24,862 nucleotides of DNA from a virus: positions 1 to 24,862 of the IMG/VR virus record IMGVR_UViG_3300037321_000106. One strand, written 5' to 3'. The notes below the pieces were generated by a model. It saw only the letters and a program-made list of their open reading frames with translations. It did not search any database and was not told the DNA's origin. The position numbers and the translations under genes are program-made. Of the stretch, positions 14,028 to 21,970 are shown in pieces; the stretch's first letter is position 1, and each line of letters opens with the position of its first letter.

Positions 14028-14320
14028 TAGAGAGCTTCGAGGGCTGCGGTTTCGGCTTTGAGAGCCTCGATCTTGGCGAGTCGTTCAAGCCTGAGCTTTT
14101 CAGTTGCTGGAGTCAGAAACTCTGCGGCAAGGGCTTCGTATTGGGCGGCTTCACCGGATTGCAGGACGGTGGTAACCTTGGCTTCCATGGCGGTTTGGTA
14201 TGCTTGTAGCGCGGTAAGCCGATCCTTGGTTTCAGCAAGCTCGGCGGCAATTTCTCCAATGCGGGCGGTTGCTTGATCTAGGCGGGATTGATACTCGGTT
14301 GCGGTTTCGATTAGGTTCAT
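14027..14320 (-). CDS. Small coiled-coil protein next to the fibre gene
   Basis: The 97-residue protein is almost wholly helical, with heptad patterns (ARIGEIAAELAETKDRLTAL and EKLRLERLAKIEALKAETAA). It has no signal peptide or membrane segment. Position after the large fibre and before the LamG-like protein suggests a fibre chaperone, a fibre-connecting protein or a tail component. No family is recognised. The leader has no Shine-Dalgarno (CATAACAAA before ATG). Confidence 0.6.
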   Translation of the reverse strand: MNLIETATEYQSRLDQATARIGEIAAELAETKDRLTALQAYQTAMEAKVTTVLQSGEAAQYEALAAEFLTPATEKLRLERLAKIEALKAETAALEAL

Positions 14321-14347
14321 TTTGTTATGGGGTAATGGTTGTGTCGG

Positions 14348-16072
14348 TTATGGGGTGATATTTGGGAGAACTGAGGCATACCACATTGAGCCGTCTGCCA
14401 CGAATGAAATAATATCCATTCTGCCTGCGGTCGCAGTGATCGTCGGAGCGGTGTCGCCTGAGAATTTAACGCCCGTGAAAGTCGCTGTTCCGTTTCCGGT
14501 TGCGGCGGCTTGTTTGAGGTAAAGGGTAAAAAACTTGCCAGCGGTGGCGGGCGGCATCGTGAAGGTGCAGGCGGTCGAGGCTGTTAGAGTGGCCGTCAGC
14601 ACGGTTCCTGAAGTGATTGCGAGCGTGTGGGATGAGACAACCGTCCCGATCGCGACGACTCCCTCGGTAATGGCCTGGGTGGATACCTCTCCGCTAAAAG
14701 CCTGCGCCCCGGTGAACGTCTCGCCGTCCCATGTCCCTGCACCGACTGTGATGTTTCCGGTCAGCGTGGTGTCCCCGTTGTTGGCGATGACGAATTTCCC
14801 GTTGCCGAAATTCGCATGATTGCCTTCTTCGCTGAAGCCGTAGATGCCGTTGCCGGAGTCGCTGTAGCCGAAGATGCCGTTGCCGGAGTCGCTGTCGCCG
14901 AAGATGGCGGTGCCGGAGTCGCTGTAGCCGTAGATGGAGGTGCCGGAGCTGCTGGAGAACGAGGCACCACCATCAATATCTCTTTTTACGATTGTATCAC
15001 CCGTCGCGGATGATGTCGCGTCCGAGATCTGCGCGGAGAGCAGTCCTGTTAGACCGGAACCATCGCCATCGGGCTGGAGTGCTGATGTAGCTAGATCACC
15101 CTGCGCTGCGGTGGCCGCTCCGATGCTGGCCGGGGTGATGGCGGCTATGAGCGCGGCGACCTCTGCGGTGTCTAGGGTGGTCTCGATCCAGAGGGCGGCT
15201 CCGGTGGTGGAGTCTGTGCATCTCCATGCTTCGTCGTTTGTGGTGTCGATCCAGATGGAGCCGATTTCGTAGCCTGCGGCTGCGTCGTCTGTGACGGTGG
15301 GGGCTGCGGTGGCGGCGTAGTTGTTGAGGGATGGGAGGGCGTTGACCCGCGTATTGATCGCGTCGAGATCGACCGCTCCGCTAACGGTGATGAAATCGGT
15401 CTTGGCTGTGACCGCATCCAGGTTGCCCTGCACAGTTGCCGCCGCACCCGCTGTCTCTGCTCCGATGCTGGCGGGGGTGATATCCTCGATTAGGGCGTTG
15501 ATTTCACCAAGGCCGATGAGCTGGTCGTCATAAATGGTGAAGTCAAAGACTCCTGCTCCTTCATCGGTCACAGTGAATATGACGTAGTGGCCGGAGGCTA
15601 CCGTAAGTAAGTTGGTGTTTGAGGGGTCGCGGATAACTAAGGGGAATGAGGCGGCGTTGAAAATCTCCACCCTGGTAGTGAGGGTCTCGCTCTGGGCGAT
15701 TGTGAGCATGAGCATGATCTCAGCCCCTCCCACGTAGATGTGTCGGGTGTCGTCCACGATGTCGGCGGCAGTGCTGATTAGGGCGACTGCTCCGATATCT
15801 GTTAGCACCTGAGCGGGTGTCCGTTGCTCAATCCCTCCCGCTGCCGCGACTCGGAGCATGTTCAGGGCTGTCAGTCCGGTGGTTTGGAGTCCGGAGGTTT
15901 GCGTGGTTGCGCTCAACGTGTTTCCAGTCAGCGCCAAGCCTGTTCCGATCTCGATCTCCTCACCCAAACCCTCACCAGCAGAGTGACGACCAAAGATTAC
16001 GCCGGTCTTCGATGCCCAGATGTAGCTGACGGCATTTGCAAAGGTTTGGATTACGCGGCTGCGGATGTTCAT
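14348..16072 (-). CDS. Large tail fibre / receptor-binding protein
   Basis: The 574-residue protein shows fibre features. Residues about 36 to 60 contain GLALTGNTLSATT. ITPASIGAETAG and ITPASIGAATAA are repeated collar-like segments. A Ser/Gly/Asp-rich zone follows (about 375 to 420) with 10-residue repeats such as GNGIFGYSDS and GNGIYGFSEE. The C-terminal part is beta-rich (LAITSGTVLTATLTASTACT, FTMPPATAGKFFTLYLK). Such proteins form trimeric shafts with receptor-binding ends. The N-terminus (NIRSRVIQTFANAVSYIW) may attach it to the virion. Its neighbours, two hydrophilic proteins and a coiled-coil protein, are likely partners. Confidence 0.75.
   Translation of the reverse strand: MNIRSRVIQTFANAVSYIWASKTGVIFGRHSAGEGLGEEIEIGTGLALTGNTLSATTQTSGLQTTGLTALNMLRVAAAGGIEQRTPAQVLTDIGAVALISTAADIVDDTRHIYVGGAEIMLMLTIAQSETLTTRVEIFNAASFPLVIRDPSNTNLLTVASGHYVIFTVTDEGAGVFDFTIYDDQLIGLGEINALIEDITPASIGAETAGAAATVQGNLDAVTAKTDFITVSGAVDLDAINTRVNALPSLNNYAATAAPTVTDDAAAGYEIGSIWIDTTNDEAWRCTDSTTGAALWIETTLDTAEVAALIAAITPASIGAATAAQGDLATSALQPDGDGSGLTGLLSAQISDATSSATGDTIVKRDIDGGASFSSSSGTSIYGYSDSGTAIFGDSDSGNGIFGYSDSGNGIYGFSEEGNHANFGNGKFVIANNGDTTLTGNITVGAGTWDGETFTGAQAFSGEVSTQAITEGVVAIGTVVSSHTLAITSGTVLTATLTASTACTFTMPPATAGKFFTLYLKQAAATGNGTATFTGVKFSGDTAPTITATAGRMDIISFVADGSMWYASVLPNITP
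14811..14960 (-). repeat. 30-bp coding repeats in the fibre gene
   Basis: About five tandem units with a 30-bp period (clear at 14841 to 14930) encode GTSIYGYSDS, GTAIFGDSDS, GNGIFGYSDS and GNGIYGFSEE in the fibre frame. The alternating hydrophobic and Gly/Ser pattern fits beta-solenoid rungs. Unit number could vary by slippage or recombination. Confidence 0.8.
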
Positions 16073-16078
16073 AAGTGA

Positions 16079-16399
16079 TTAGCAGTTGGAGGTTGGGATC
16101 ACACCGGTAAGCGGGATGCTGAATGAAATGCTGAAAGCGATGTTTGCCCGCTCCGTAGATGTCCTGGACGTTAGGTTCTTGGAATCAACTTGGCGATCTG
16201 AATTTGATTCCCGCAAAGAAGAACTCTTCTTTTTGCCGATTGAATTCCCGGTTGACTCAAGGTTGCGCTCGTTGCGGCTCTCATCCTGAGAGGTTTTGGT
16301 CGCCGTGGTTTTATCGGATCCCGTTTTGATGGAGCCGATAACCTGATTATAGGTCTGACCTCCTGAATTCTCGGTTCTGCTGGTGAGTTCTGGTGACAT
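16079..16399 (-). CDS. Ser/Thr-rich hydrophilic late protein, unknown
   Basis: The 106-residue protein is polar and low-complexity for most of its length (SRTENSGGQTYNQVIGSIK, TKTSQDESRNERNLES). Its end is hydrophobic (IAFSISFSIPLTGVIPTSNC). It has no recognised domain. Its position directly before the fibre gene, and the similar composition of the upstream 138-residue protein, suggest a disordered virion linker or assembly factor. It starts after a TTTTGACA-free, AT-rich gap with no Shine-Dalgarno. Confidence 0.5.
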   Translation of the reverse strand: MSPELTSRTENSGGQTYNQVIGSIKTGSDKTTATKTSQDESRNERNLESTGNSIGKKKSSSLRESNSDRQVDSKNLTSRTSTERANIAFSISFSIPLTGVIPTSNC

Positions 16400-16405
16400 T
16401 TTGAT

Positions 16406-16822
16406 TTAGTCCCCGAAATTGCGTTGATTTGAAACTTCGGTTTGGACGTGCTTGTTTTCGCTGCGGTCGTTATCTTCGCTGGATCTGGTTCCGCTATCCG
16501 AACCTGCTCCTTTCCTGGTGTCGGTGGAGAATCCTCCCTGCTTTTCGGCGGTTTCCTGATTGTCGGTGGCCTCGCCTTTGTCGGTGGATGTTTCTTTTCC
16601 GGTGGTAAGTCCGCTCTCGCTGTTTTCGCCTTTCTCGGTGCTTACCGATTCGAGCGCCTGCCATCCTGATGGCGCGATTACGATCATCTGGAAGTCGATT
16701 TTTTCAGGCAGCTCAACCTGATGATTTCCGTTTTTCCGAGCGATCGCCACGGAGTCGTAAACCGCCTGAATGGTGGCCGCCGTGTGGGCGGCGAGGTCTT
16801 CGAGTTGGACTACATTGATCAT
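16406..16822 (-). CDS. Hydrophilic late protein with ordered N-terminus, unknown
   Basis: The 138-residue protein has a folded-looking N-terminus (MINVVQLEDLAAHTAATIQ, ending near LPEKIDFQMIVIAPSGW, about 1 to 55). A polar, acidic, low-complexity tail follows (KGENSESGLTTGKETSTDKG, RKGAGSDSGTRSSEDNDRSE). It is probably partly disordered. The next gene has a similar tail-like composition, so the two may act together at the fibre base. No family is recognised. Confidence 0.55.
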   Translation of the reverse strand: MINVVQLEDLAAHTAATIQAVYDSVAIARKNGNHQVELPEKIDFQMIVIAPSGWQALESVSTEKGENSESGLTTGKETSTDKGEATDNQETAEKQGGFSTDTRKGAGSDSGTRSSEDNDRSENKHVQTEVSNQRNFGD

Positions 16823-16825
16823 GGG

Positions 16826-17692
16826 TTAGAATCCGTAAGGGGTTCCGACTTCGTTGGAAGGCGTTGCGTAGGTGTCTGATGGCGACAAGGCGCGGAATTT
16901 TGCAATCGCCTTGTCGCTGGCCGTGACCGCCGAGGCTTTGGTCTGCTTATCTCTCCAAAGCTCGGATGTTGTCAGTATCCCCCTGGCGACCGGGAGAAGG
17001 TAGGATTCGACCCATTCCTCACGGACTGGCAGTTTTGTCCCCGTGGTGAGCAAATCGGCAAACTTGATCCGGGTTGGGGCAAGCGAAACATCGGCCTCGA
17101 AGCGATACGTTTTTTCCGGCATCGGGTGAAACCTGATCACGGCTGGGTTTGTCGAATTCCGGTTCCCGGCATTTCCTTCCACCCAATAAATCGTTGGTCG
17201 TCCGGTATCCTTCTTTTTGAACCGGCTGCCGCGCAATCGACTTTGGGTGATTTCTTTTCCTTCCCCGAGGATAACCGGATCGCTGATGATTTCCAGATAC
17301 GGTTCGGGCAGCAGGAGTGAATCGGAGTAAATCGTCGCCCCTACGGTTGCTGTCGCTCCGGTGTAGGGGTGAAGCAGCGTATTGCCTCCGGTGATCTGGT
17401 TGTCGATGTCGTCGCCTTCGATTCGGATCGTCTTGGCGTAATCGGTGACCGGGAAATTGTTTCCGGCGATTTCCACCGATCCGTTTGTCACATCAAAGAC
17501 CAAAGCCCTTGGGGCGGCTAGGAAGAATGATCCTACGGTGGTTTTGCTCTTTGATCCCGAGAGGGAATCAATTTGCTGAATCGCCCCGTTGGTGGCATCC
17601 AGTATTTCAAGCCGCGCGTCTGCGGTCAGGTCGTTGGGGCTGCTGACGTTCAGATCCCGAACCAATCGGGCGAGGAAGGAAATTGCGTTCAT
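16826..17692 (-). CDS. Adaptor/connector-like virion protein (paralogue 2)
   Basis: The 288-residue protein begins with a helix (LARLVRDLNVSS and DARLEILDATNGAIQQID). A beta-rich middle follows (KTIRIEGDDIDNQ, TVGATIYSDSLLLPEPY, IRFHPMPEKTYRFEADVS). A C-terminal helix begins REEWVESYLLPVARGILTTS and continues ELWRDKQTK. The layout of an initial helix, a beta domain and a late VESYLLPVA helix resembles head-tail adaptors or tail tubular proteins of podoviruses. The preceding gene has the same late motif, so the two look like tandem duplicates. It starts within that gene's stop (ATGA). Confidence 0.55.
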   Translation of the reverse strand: MNAISFLARLVRDLNVSSPNDLTADARLEILDATNGAIQQIDSLSGSKSKTTVGSFFLAAPRALVFDVTNGSVEIAGNNFPVTDYAKTIRIEGDDIDNQITGGNTLLHPYTGATATVGATIYSDSLLLPEPYLEIISDPVILGEGKEITQSRLRGSRFKKKDTGRPTIYWVEGNAGNRNSTNPAVIRFHPMPEKTYRFEADVSLAPTRIKFADLLTTGTKLPVREEWVESYLLPVARGILTTSELWRDKQTKASAVTASDKAIAKFRALSPSDTYATPSNEVGTPYGF

Positions 17693-18876
17693 TTCGGTGT
17701 CTCCTCCCGTTTATTGCGGTTGTCTCCGGCATTTCCGGGAAGCGGATCAGCAAGGCCAAGCGAGATCGATGCACGCTGGTATTCCCGGTCGATGGTAGGC
17801 TTGAGCTCCTGCTGGCGGAAAAGGTAGTATGAGGAGGCGAGATACTTTGCGATGGGCAAAAGTAGCGTTTCGACATACCTGTGCGGGATCGGGATCACCG
17901 GGCAGGTAATCAGATCATCAGACCTAAATCGCGGAGCCTCCTTCACGACGTTGAGAAGGAAGCTGACGCTTGCTCCGACAACAGCTGGAGTGACGTGCAG
18001 GACGCATTTCGCGGGATCTACCCCGGATTGGGTCATGCGCTCGACGTGATACGCCAGCGGCTCGGTGGTGGTTTCCCCGTCCAGGTAAAGATCGGAAAAA
18101 GTCTCAATCTCTCCGATGGTGCCGATTGGAACAAGCGGGCGGCGGTTATCCGCCCTACGGCACGGGCCGATCACGTTTTGGATGTCGTCGGCAAGATCAA
18201 TCGAGGATTCGCCATCCGCCAAGGTCAGGGTGAGCGTTTCGTTCGCCCAGTAGTCCCGCCCCTCGGCGTTATTCCAAACCATTTGCATCGCCGCATTCAA
18301 ATCGTTGAGAGCACGATCACGCGCAAAGTCAGGGGCGGATTTCCGGCAAAACATTCCCCACATGGACAGGATTTCATCCACGACCTGGCAGACCGACATT
18401 CCCAGAAGATCGCTCGCTCCGGCGAGGTCAAGATATGCCTCCATTCTGGACTCGAACCTAGCTGAAATATCCCTTGTTCTTGCGACCGAAAGCGGAACCA
18501 CGGCGCTGAATCCACTCGCGAAATTTGCTGAAATATCCCTTGTTCTTGCGACCGAAAGCGGAACCACGGCGCTGAATCCGTTTGTGAAATTGGCCGAGAT
18601 GAAAATGCCCCGACTGACCGAAAGCGGAACCACGGCGCTGAATCCGTTTGTGAAATTGGCCGAGATGAAAATGCCCCGACTGACCGAAAGCGGAACCGCA
18701 GCGCTTAATCCGTTTGCGAAATTCCCGGAAACCCGTTGGGAGCGGGATACCGACATAGGAACTGCCGCCGATAGCGATGATGCAAAAACAGCCGTAATCA
18801 CGACGCGACCGATCGACAACGGAATCACGGCGCTAACGCTGGCTCCGAGAGTTGAGCTGATAGCTTGGTTGGCCAC
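17689..18876 (-). CDS. Adaptor-like virion protein with six N-terminal 22-residue repeats (paralogue 1)
   Basis: The 395-residue protein has two parts. Residues about 7 to 138 are six 22-residue repeats, each built on F, SAxVPLSV, R and IS; the middle units are nearly identical in DNA. Residues about 139 to 395 look like the neighbouring adaptor-like protein: a helix (SVCQVVDEILSMWG, RALNDLNAAMQMVW), a beta middle, then RYVETLLLPIAKYLASSYYL and FRQQELKPTIDRE. This matches the VESYLLPVA helix of the next gene. The start is a GTG nine bases after the previous stop, preceded by AATCTAAAATC. The repeats may form an exposed beta structure on the virion; this is inference. Confidence 0.6.
   Translation of the reverse strand: MANQAISSTLGASVSAVIPLSIGRVVITAVFASSLSAAVPMSVSRSQRVSGNFANGLSAAVPLSVSRGIFISANFTNGFSAVVPLSVSRGIFISANFTNGFSAVVPLSVARTRDISANFASGFSAVVPLSVARTRDISARFESRMEAYLDLAGASDLLGMSVCQVVDEILSMWGMFCRKSAPDFARDRALNDLNAAMQMVWNNAEGRDYWANETLTLTLADGESSIDLADDIQNVIGPCRRADNRRPLVPIGTIGEIETFSDLYLDGETTTEPLAYHVERMTQSGVDPAKCVLHVTPAVVGASVSFLLNVVKEAPRFRSDDLITCPVIPIPHRYVETLLLPIAKYLASSYYLFRQQELKPTIDREYQRASISLGLADPLPGNAGDNRNKREETPK
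18463..18858 (-). repeat. 66-bp tandem coding repeats
   Basis: Five full 66-bp units (18463 to 18792) plus a degenerate sixth (18793 to 18858) encode 22-residue repeats in one frame. The repeats nearest the adaptor-like domain are the most alike (NFTNGFSAVVPLSV and NFASGFSAVVPLSV), and those at the start are diverged. This gradient is typical of recent tandem duplication from one end. Confidence 0.9.
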
Positions 18877-18885
18877 GATTTTAGA

Positions 18886-19689
18886 TTATTGTAGGGAGAT
18901 CGACAATGCGCCGGCGGCTAGGGTTACATCATCCCCATTCAGAGCCGTTCTTGATGCGGCGACGGTTCCGACGAAGAGCATGTTTCCGGTCGAGACATCA
19001 TCCCAAAGGCCGAGATGCGTGAGGATTGCCGTTCCGGAGGCCACGCTGGCGTTGAAGCTCTCAATACTGGTGTTTGCCGCCACTCCACCGGAAGAGGCAT
19101 CAAAGGCCGTCGCTGACCGGGCGTAGCCTGAATCAGCCCATTCGGTGAGCACGTCCCCGACGAGGGCGGTTCCAAGCCCGACGAACAACGATGGCATCGT
19201 GTATGCCGACGCCCCGAACATCAGATCCAACAGCTTGCGTTGCGCGTAGGGGGTGAGCCCTCCCGCCGCAATGTTGCTGATCGTGATTGCAATTCCACCG
19301 GATGCGACACTTGGCCGGTCATTGATTGCCACCGTCCTTTGTGTCGATAAGGCACCGTGTGAGATCATGTTGGTTCCGCTGGTGGCCGCCACATCGTAGA
19401 TCGCCCAATGGGTGACAGTCCCCCACGCGGCAGTCGCTTGCGGGAAGGTGAATGTCGCGCCGTTCACCTTTGTTGGCGTCCCTGAAACCGCGCACTCAGG
19501 AAAGTTGGTCAGGTTATTTAGGATTGCGACACGGGCATAGCTTCCTCCGCTTACCTCATTGCCGACTCCGGACTCGCCGGGATCTGCCGTGAAGAGGCCA
19601 AGGTAAAGGGTTCCCGCAGGAGTGTAAGCTCCCGTCCCGAGGATGTGATCGAGAAGCTCATTCTCGGCATAATCTGATAAAACGCTCAT
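18886..19689 (-). CDS. Duplicated-domain tail-fibre-like protein
   Basis: The 267-residue protein contains two related halves. The first (1 to 138) has SDYAENELLDHILGTGAY, LYLGLFTADP, GGSYARVAI, THWAIYD and RTVAIN. The second (about 144 to 267) has TPYAQRKLLDLMFGASAY, LFVGLGTAL, SGYARSAT, THLGLWD and RTALN in the same order. A single copy of this domain is seen in phage tail-fibre-like and tail tip proteins. It is probably a virion surface or tail component. The start follows CACCACCACC before ATG. Confidence 0.65.
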   Translation of the reverse strand: MSVLSDYAENELLDHILGTGAYTPAGTLYLGLFTADPGESGVGNEVSGGSYARVAILNNLTNFPECAVSGTPTKVNGATFTFPQATAAWGTVTHWAIYDVAATSGTNMISHGALSTQRTVAINDRPSVASGGIAITISNIAAGGLTPYAQRKLLDLMFGASAYTMPSLFVGLGTALVGDVLTEWADSGYARSATAFDASSGGVAANTSIESFNASVASGTAILTHLGLWDDVSTGNMLFVGTVAASRTALNGDDVTLAAGALSISLQ

Positions 19690-19727
19690 GGTGGTGGTGT
19701 GATTGGTTGGAGTTTGTCAGGAACCGA

Positions 19728-20327
19728 TTACTTGGACTCTTGGAAAGCGGCCTTCTTCATGCCGTATTTCGACTCGAAGGATTTCCAGTGGAGGTTGTCG
19801 AGGTCGTCCTGCTCTTCGGCGGTGAACTTGGAAGCAGGCTCCTCGGAGGTATCCGTTTTTACCTGAAACGCTTCGTTGGTGTCAGGAGTTTCCGGATCAT
19901 CGGCCTTAAAGGTTCCGTCGTCCTCGCGGGCGCGTTCAAGCTCCTCCTCGGCAGGCTCCTCGGCAGGCTCCTCGGCAGGCTCCTCGGCGGCAGCCCTTGC
20001 GGCGGCGGCGACCGCTTCCTTGGTTGCTGCCTTCCTGATGTTTTCAGCAAGCTCCTCAGCGGCTGCGGCAGACTCCACGGCGTCGGCGGACTCCTCGGCG
20101 GTCAGGGCTTGCGGACAGAAGGCGAATCCCTCGGAATTGTAATCCGGCGAGAAAACATTTTTTGACGCTTCGTTGAATTCATCAAACGTCAAGGGGCGTC
20201 CCAGGTAGAGGTATTTCCCGAATTTCTCAGACCATTTAAAATCGTCGAGGCGAGGGAACTGATACTGGCTCAAGCGGGTTGAGATGAAGACGATGAATAG
20301 GAGAATTTGTGTCTTTGGATTGCTCAT
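19728..20327 (-). CDS. Acidic, Ala/Glu-rich late protein, unknown
   Basis: The 199-residue protein starts with a hydrophobic stretch (TQILLFIVFISTRLS). A short conserved-looking part follows (FPRLDDFKWSEKFGKYLYLG and RPLTFDEFNEASKNVF), then an Ala-rich helix (ESADAVESAAAAEELAENIR). EEPAEEPAEEPAEEE is encoded by 12 to 15-bp direct repeats (about 19941 to 19990). The end is acidic, then HWKSFESKYGMKKAAFQ. It lies after the capsid gene terminator and before the fibre-like protein. It may be a head decoration or assembly protein. The leader AAACCACC supports the start, but the hydrophobic start may alternatively be untranslated. Confidence 0.5.
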   Translation of the reverse strand: MSNPKTQILLFIVFISTRLSQYQFPRLDDFKWSEKFGKYLYLGRPLTFDEFNEASKNVFSPDYNSEGFAFCPQALTAEESADAVESAAAAEELAENIRKAATKEAVAAAARAAAEEPAEEPAEEPAEEELERAREDDGTFKADDPETPDTNEAFQVKTDTSEEPASKFTAEEQDDLDNLHWKSFESKYGMKKAAFQESK

Positions 20328-20344
20328 AAAATTGGTGGTTTCGT

Positions 20345-20389
20345 AGAAAGAAAAGGGAGGCAGGCGGGAGCGCGGAGGCTCCCGCCTGC
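20345..20389 (-). terminator. Intrinsic terminator after the major capsid gene
   Basis: On the minus strand a 12-bp perfect stem (GCAGGCGGGAGC/GCTCCCGCCTGC) with a 6-base loop is followed by CTCCCTTTTCTTTC. It lies 25 bases after the capsid stop. It probably lowers expression of the downstream virion genes relative to capsid protein. Confidence 0.8.
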
Positions 20390-20413
20390 GGGTTGTTGCG
20401 TAAGGGGAGCCGA

Positions 20414-21880
20414 TTAGGCTCGGGTCGGCAGTTTGATTCCAGGGTAGGAGATCGCGTGACGAATACGCAGGGCGCTGGTAACGCGGTCTTTCCGGTCAAC
20501 CTTGAAGGATTGGCCGAAGATCGAGGTGATGTAGCGGTCTGTGACGAACTTCCCGTTAAGCCTTTCAACGGTGTGATCGGCACGGAGGCTGCCATAGCCG
20601 CGAAGGATCGCGCTGCGAGCCATCACGATGGTGTCACCGATCGGCACCGCGAAGGAGTTGACCGGGATGATCATCGATCCGAGCGGATGCGCGGTGGTGT
20701 TCAGCGCGGCGTCGTAAACGACTCCGCCAACGGTGGTGTTCTGGACTCCAGCGACAGTTGCACCGAGGTGGATCGTGCTGGTGATCTTGTTGCCATCGTT
20801 GCCGCCGGTGTAGCCATACATCCCCCACTTGCCCGCATCCGCACCCGTGAGGTTGTAGATGACGAAGTATTTGGTGAGTGCCGCCTCGGGGGTGATCGCT
20901 CCGGTATCGACAAAGCTGTAAGGCGCTCCGGCGAAGTATTGGAAGAAATCAGCTTCCGCGTGGTCGTCCGCATTGCCGCCGCCGTAAACGACCCGTGCGG
21001 TGGTGCCAGCCGTGAGGGCGGCATTGCCGAGGAACGCTTGTGGGTTAATGAACGATCCCATCGGCCCTACACCATCATGGATGATTGGGTTGTAGGGAAC
21101 GATCGTATGGCCATCGATCGAAGGATAGCCACCCGCGAAGATGGTGTTTCCTGCACCGCGCTTGTCGCCGTTTTGCAGAACCGTCTGCCATCCGGAATCC
21201 AACTTGAATCCCATCAGCGCCGTAGTGGACGAAATGAAGGATTGCGAGTAGATCGGGGACTTCGATCCGCGCTTGGCGATGTTTGCCGGGAGGCCGCCGA
21301 GCGGAAGCAAGGTATGGCCAGCGGTCACAGCCTCCTGCCAGCGGAAGATGTCGGCGGACTTGAGGGTGTCGAGCGTTTTTCCGCCTGCGAAGACGACGTT
21401 TGCCTCGGGCAGCTTGTGGAAGAACAGCGCGAAAACCTCCTTGGTCTTCTCGCGTCCGAGCCACTTGCCGAGCTCGACGTTCACGCCGCTCTCGATGTCG
21501 CCCTTCATACCCAGGATCTCTTCCATGCGCTTGTTCGTACGAACCGCGTTGCGGATGAAGTCGATCTTGAGCTTGAAGTTGCCCTGGCGGATGGTTTCGA
21601 AGTCACCCGAGTTTTCGAAAAGTGCGTCCCCCCGCTTCCCTTTTCCGTAGAAACCGGATTGGGTCGTGAAGTTCATGATTGATCCCTGGCCTTTGGAAAG
21701 GTCGGTTTGCGACCAGATGTGGCCGGTTTCGGATCGTGACTCCATCTCCATGAAGAAGTCTTCGTTCTGCTCTGCGAGCATCGCGCCCTTTCTCCAGAGC
21801 TGGCGGATGTTTGCTGCGTTCCCCAGAGGGGTTGTTCCCAGCGTTGTAGCTGTGTTTGGTGATACTTGGTCGTAGGCCAT
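20414..21880 (-). CDS. Major capsid protein, N4 gp56-like
   Basis: The 488-residue protein resembles the HK97-like major capsid proteins of the N4 gp56/DUF4043 group. It opens MAYDQVSPNTATTLGTTPLG, then WRKGAMLAEQNEDFFMEM (about 29 to 46), MNFTTQSGFYGKGKRGDALFE (about 69 to 89), FKLKIDFIRNAVRTNKRMEE (about 101 to 120) and the helix ELGKWLGREKTKEVFALFF. Later come YPSIDGHTIVPYNPIIHD, QAFLGNAALTAGTTARVVYG and DTIVMARSAILRGYGSLRAD, and it ends RIRHAISYPGIKLP. It forms the icosahedral shell. A scaffold-like acidic protein lies immediately upstream. Its leader is AACGAACCACCATT before ATG, without Shine-Dalgarno. Confidence 0.88.
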   Translation of the reverse strand: MAYDQVSPNTATTLGTTPLGNAANIRQLWRKGAMLAEQNEDFFMEMESRSETGHIWSQTDLSKGQGSIMNFTTQSGFYGKGKRGDALFENSGDFETIRQGNFKLKIDFIRNAVRTNKRMEEILGMKGDIESGVNVELGKWLGREKTKEVFALFFHKLPEANVVFAGGKTLDTLKSADIFRWQEAVTAGHTLLPLGGLPANIAKRGSKSPIYSQSFISSTTALMGFKLDSGWQTVLQNGDKRGAGNTIFAGGYPSIDGHTIVPYNPIIHDGVGPMGSFINPQAFLGNAALTAGTTARVVYGGGNADDHAEADFFQYFAGAPYSFVDTGAITPEAALTKYFVIYNLTGADAGKWGMYGYTGGNDGNKITSTIHLGATVAGVQNTTVGGVVYDAALNTTAHPLGSMIIPVNSFAVPIGDTIVMARSAILRGYGSLRADHTVERLNGKFVTDRYITSIFGQSFKVDRKDRVTSALRIRHAISYPGIKLPTRA

Positions 21881-21970
21881 AATGGTGGTTCGTTAGATGT
21901 TGGTGGTTGAGCCTCTTTTGAGGCGGATTCACCGACTAACTGACCAATGGCGCTCTACGAGAAATCCAGC
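21881..21970 (-). other. Gap between the scaffold candidate and the capsid gene
   Basis: These 90 bases hold no gene. They contain a small hairpin GCCTC/GAGGC with a 4-base loop (21911 to 21924) without a following T-run, and the ACCACC leader of the capsid gene. The longer arms GGATT/AATCC on either side may enclose a larger fold. Confidence 0.5.

Noticed and set aside
14811-14960. Possible CRISPR array
   Set aside because: The units are contiguous with no unique spacers and are in frame with the fibre protein.
18463-18858. Possible CRISPR or iteron array
   Set aside because: The 66-bp repeats have no spacers, keep the reading frame and show coding-like changes.
20393-21682. Long plus-strand frame (429 residues) opposite the capsid gene
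   Set aside because: It is fully antisense to a clear major capsid protein, is Arg/Gly/Val-rich without domain pattern and has no start signal. Such shadows are common in GC-rich genes.
21911-21924. Terminator in the gap before the capsid gene
   Set aside because: The stem is only 5 bp and no T-run follows on either strand.
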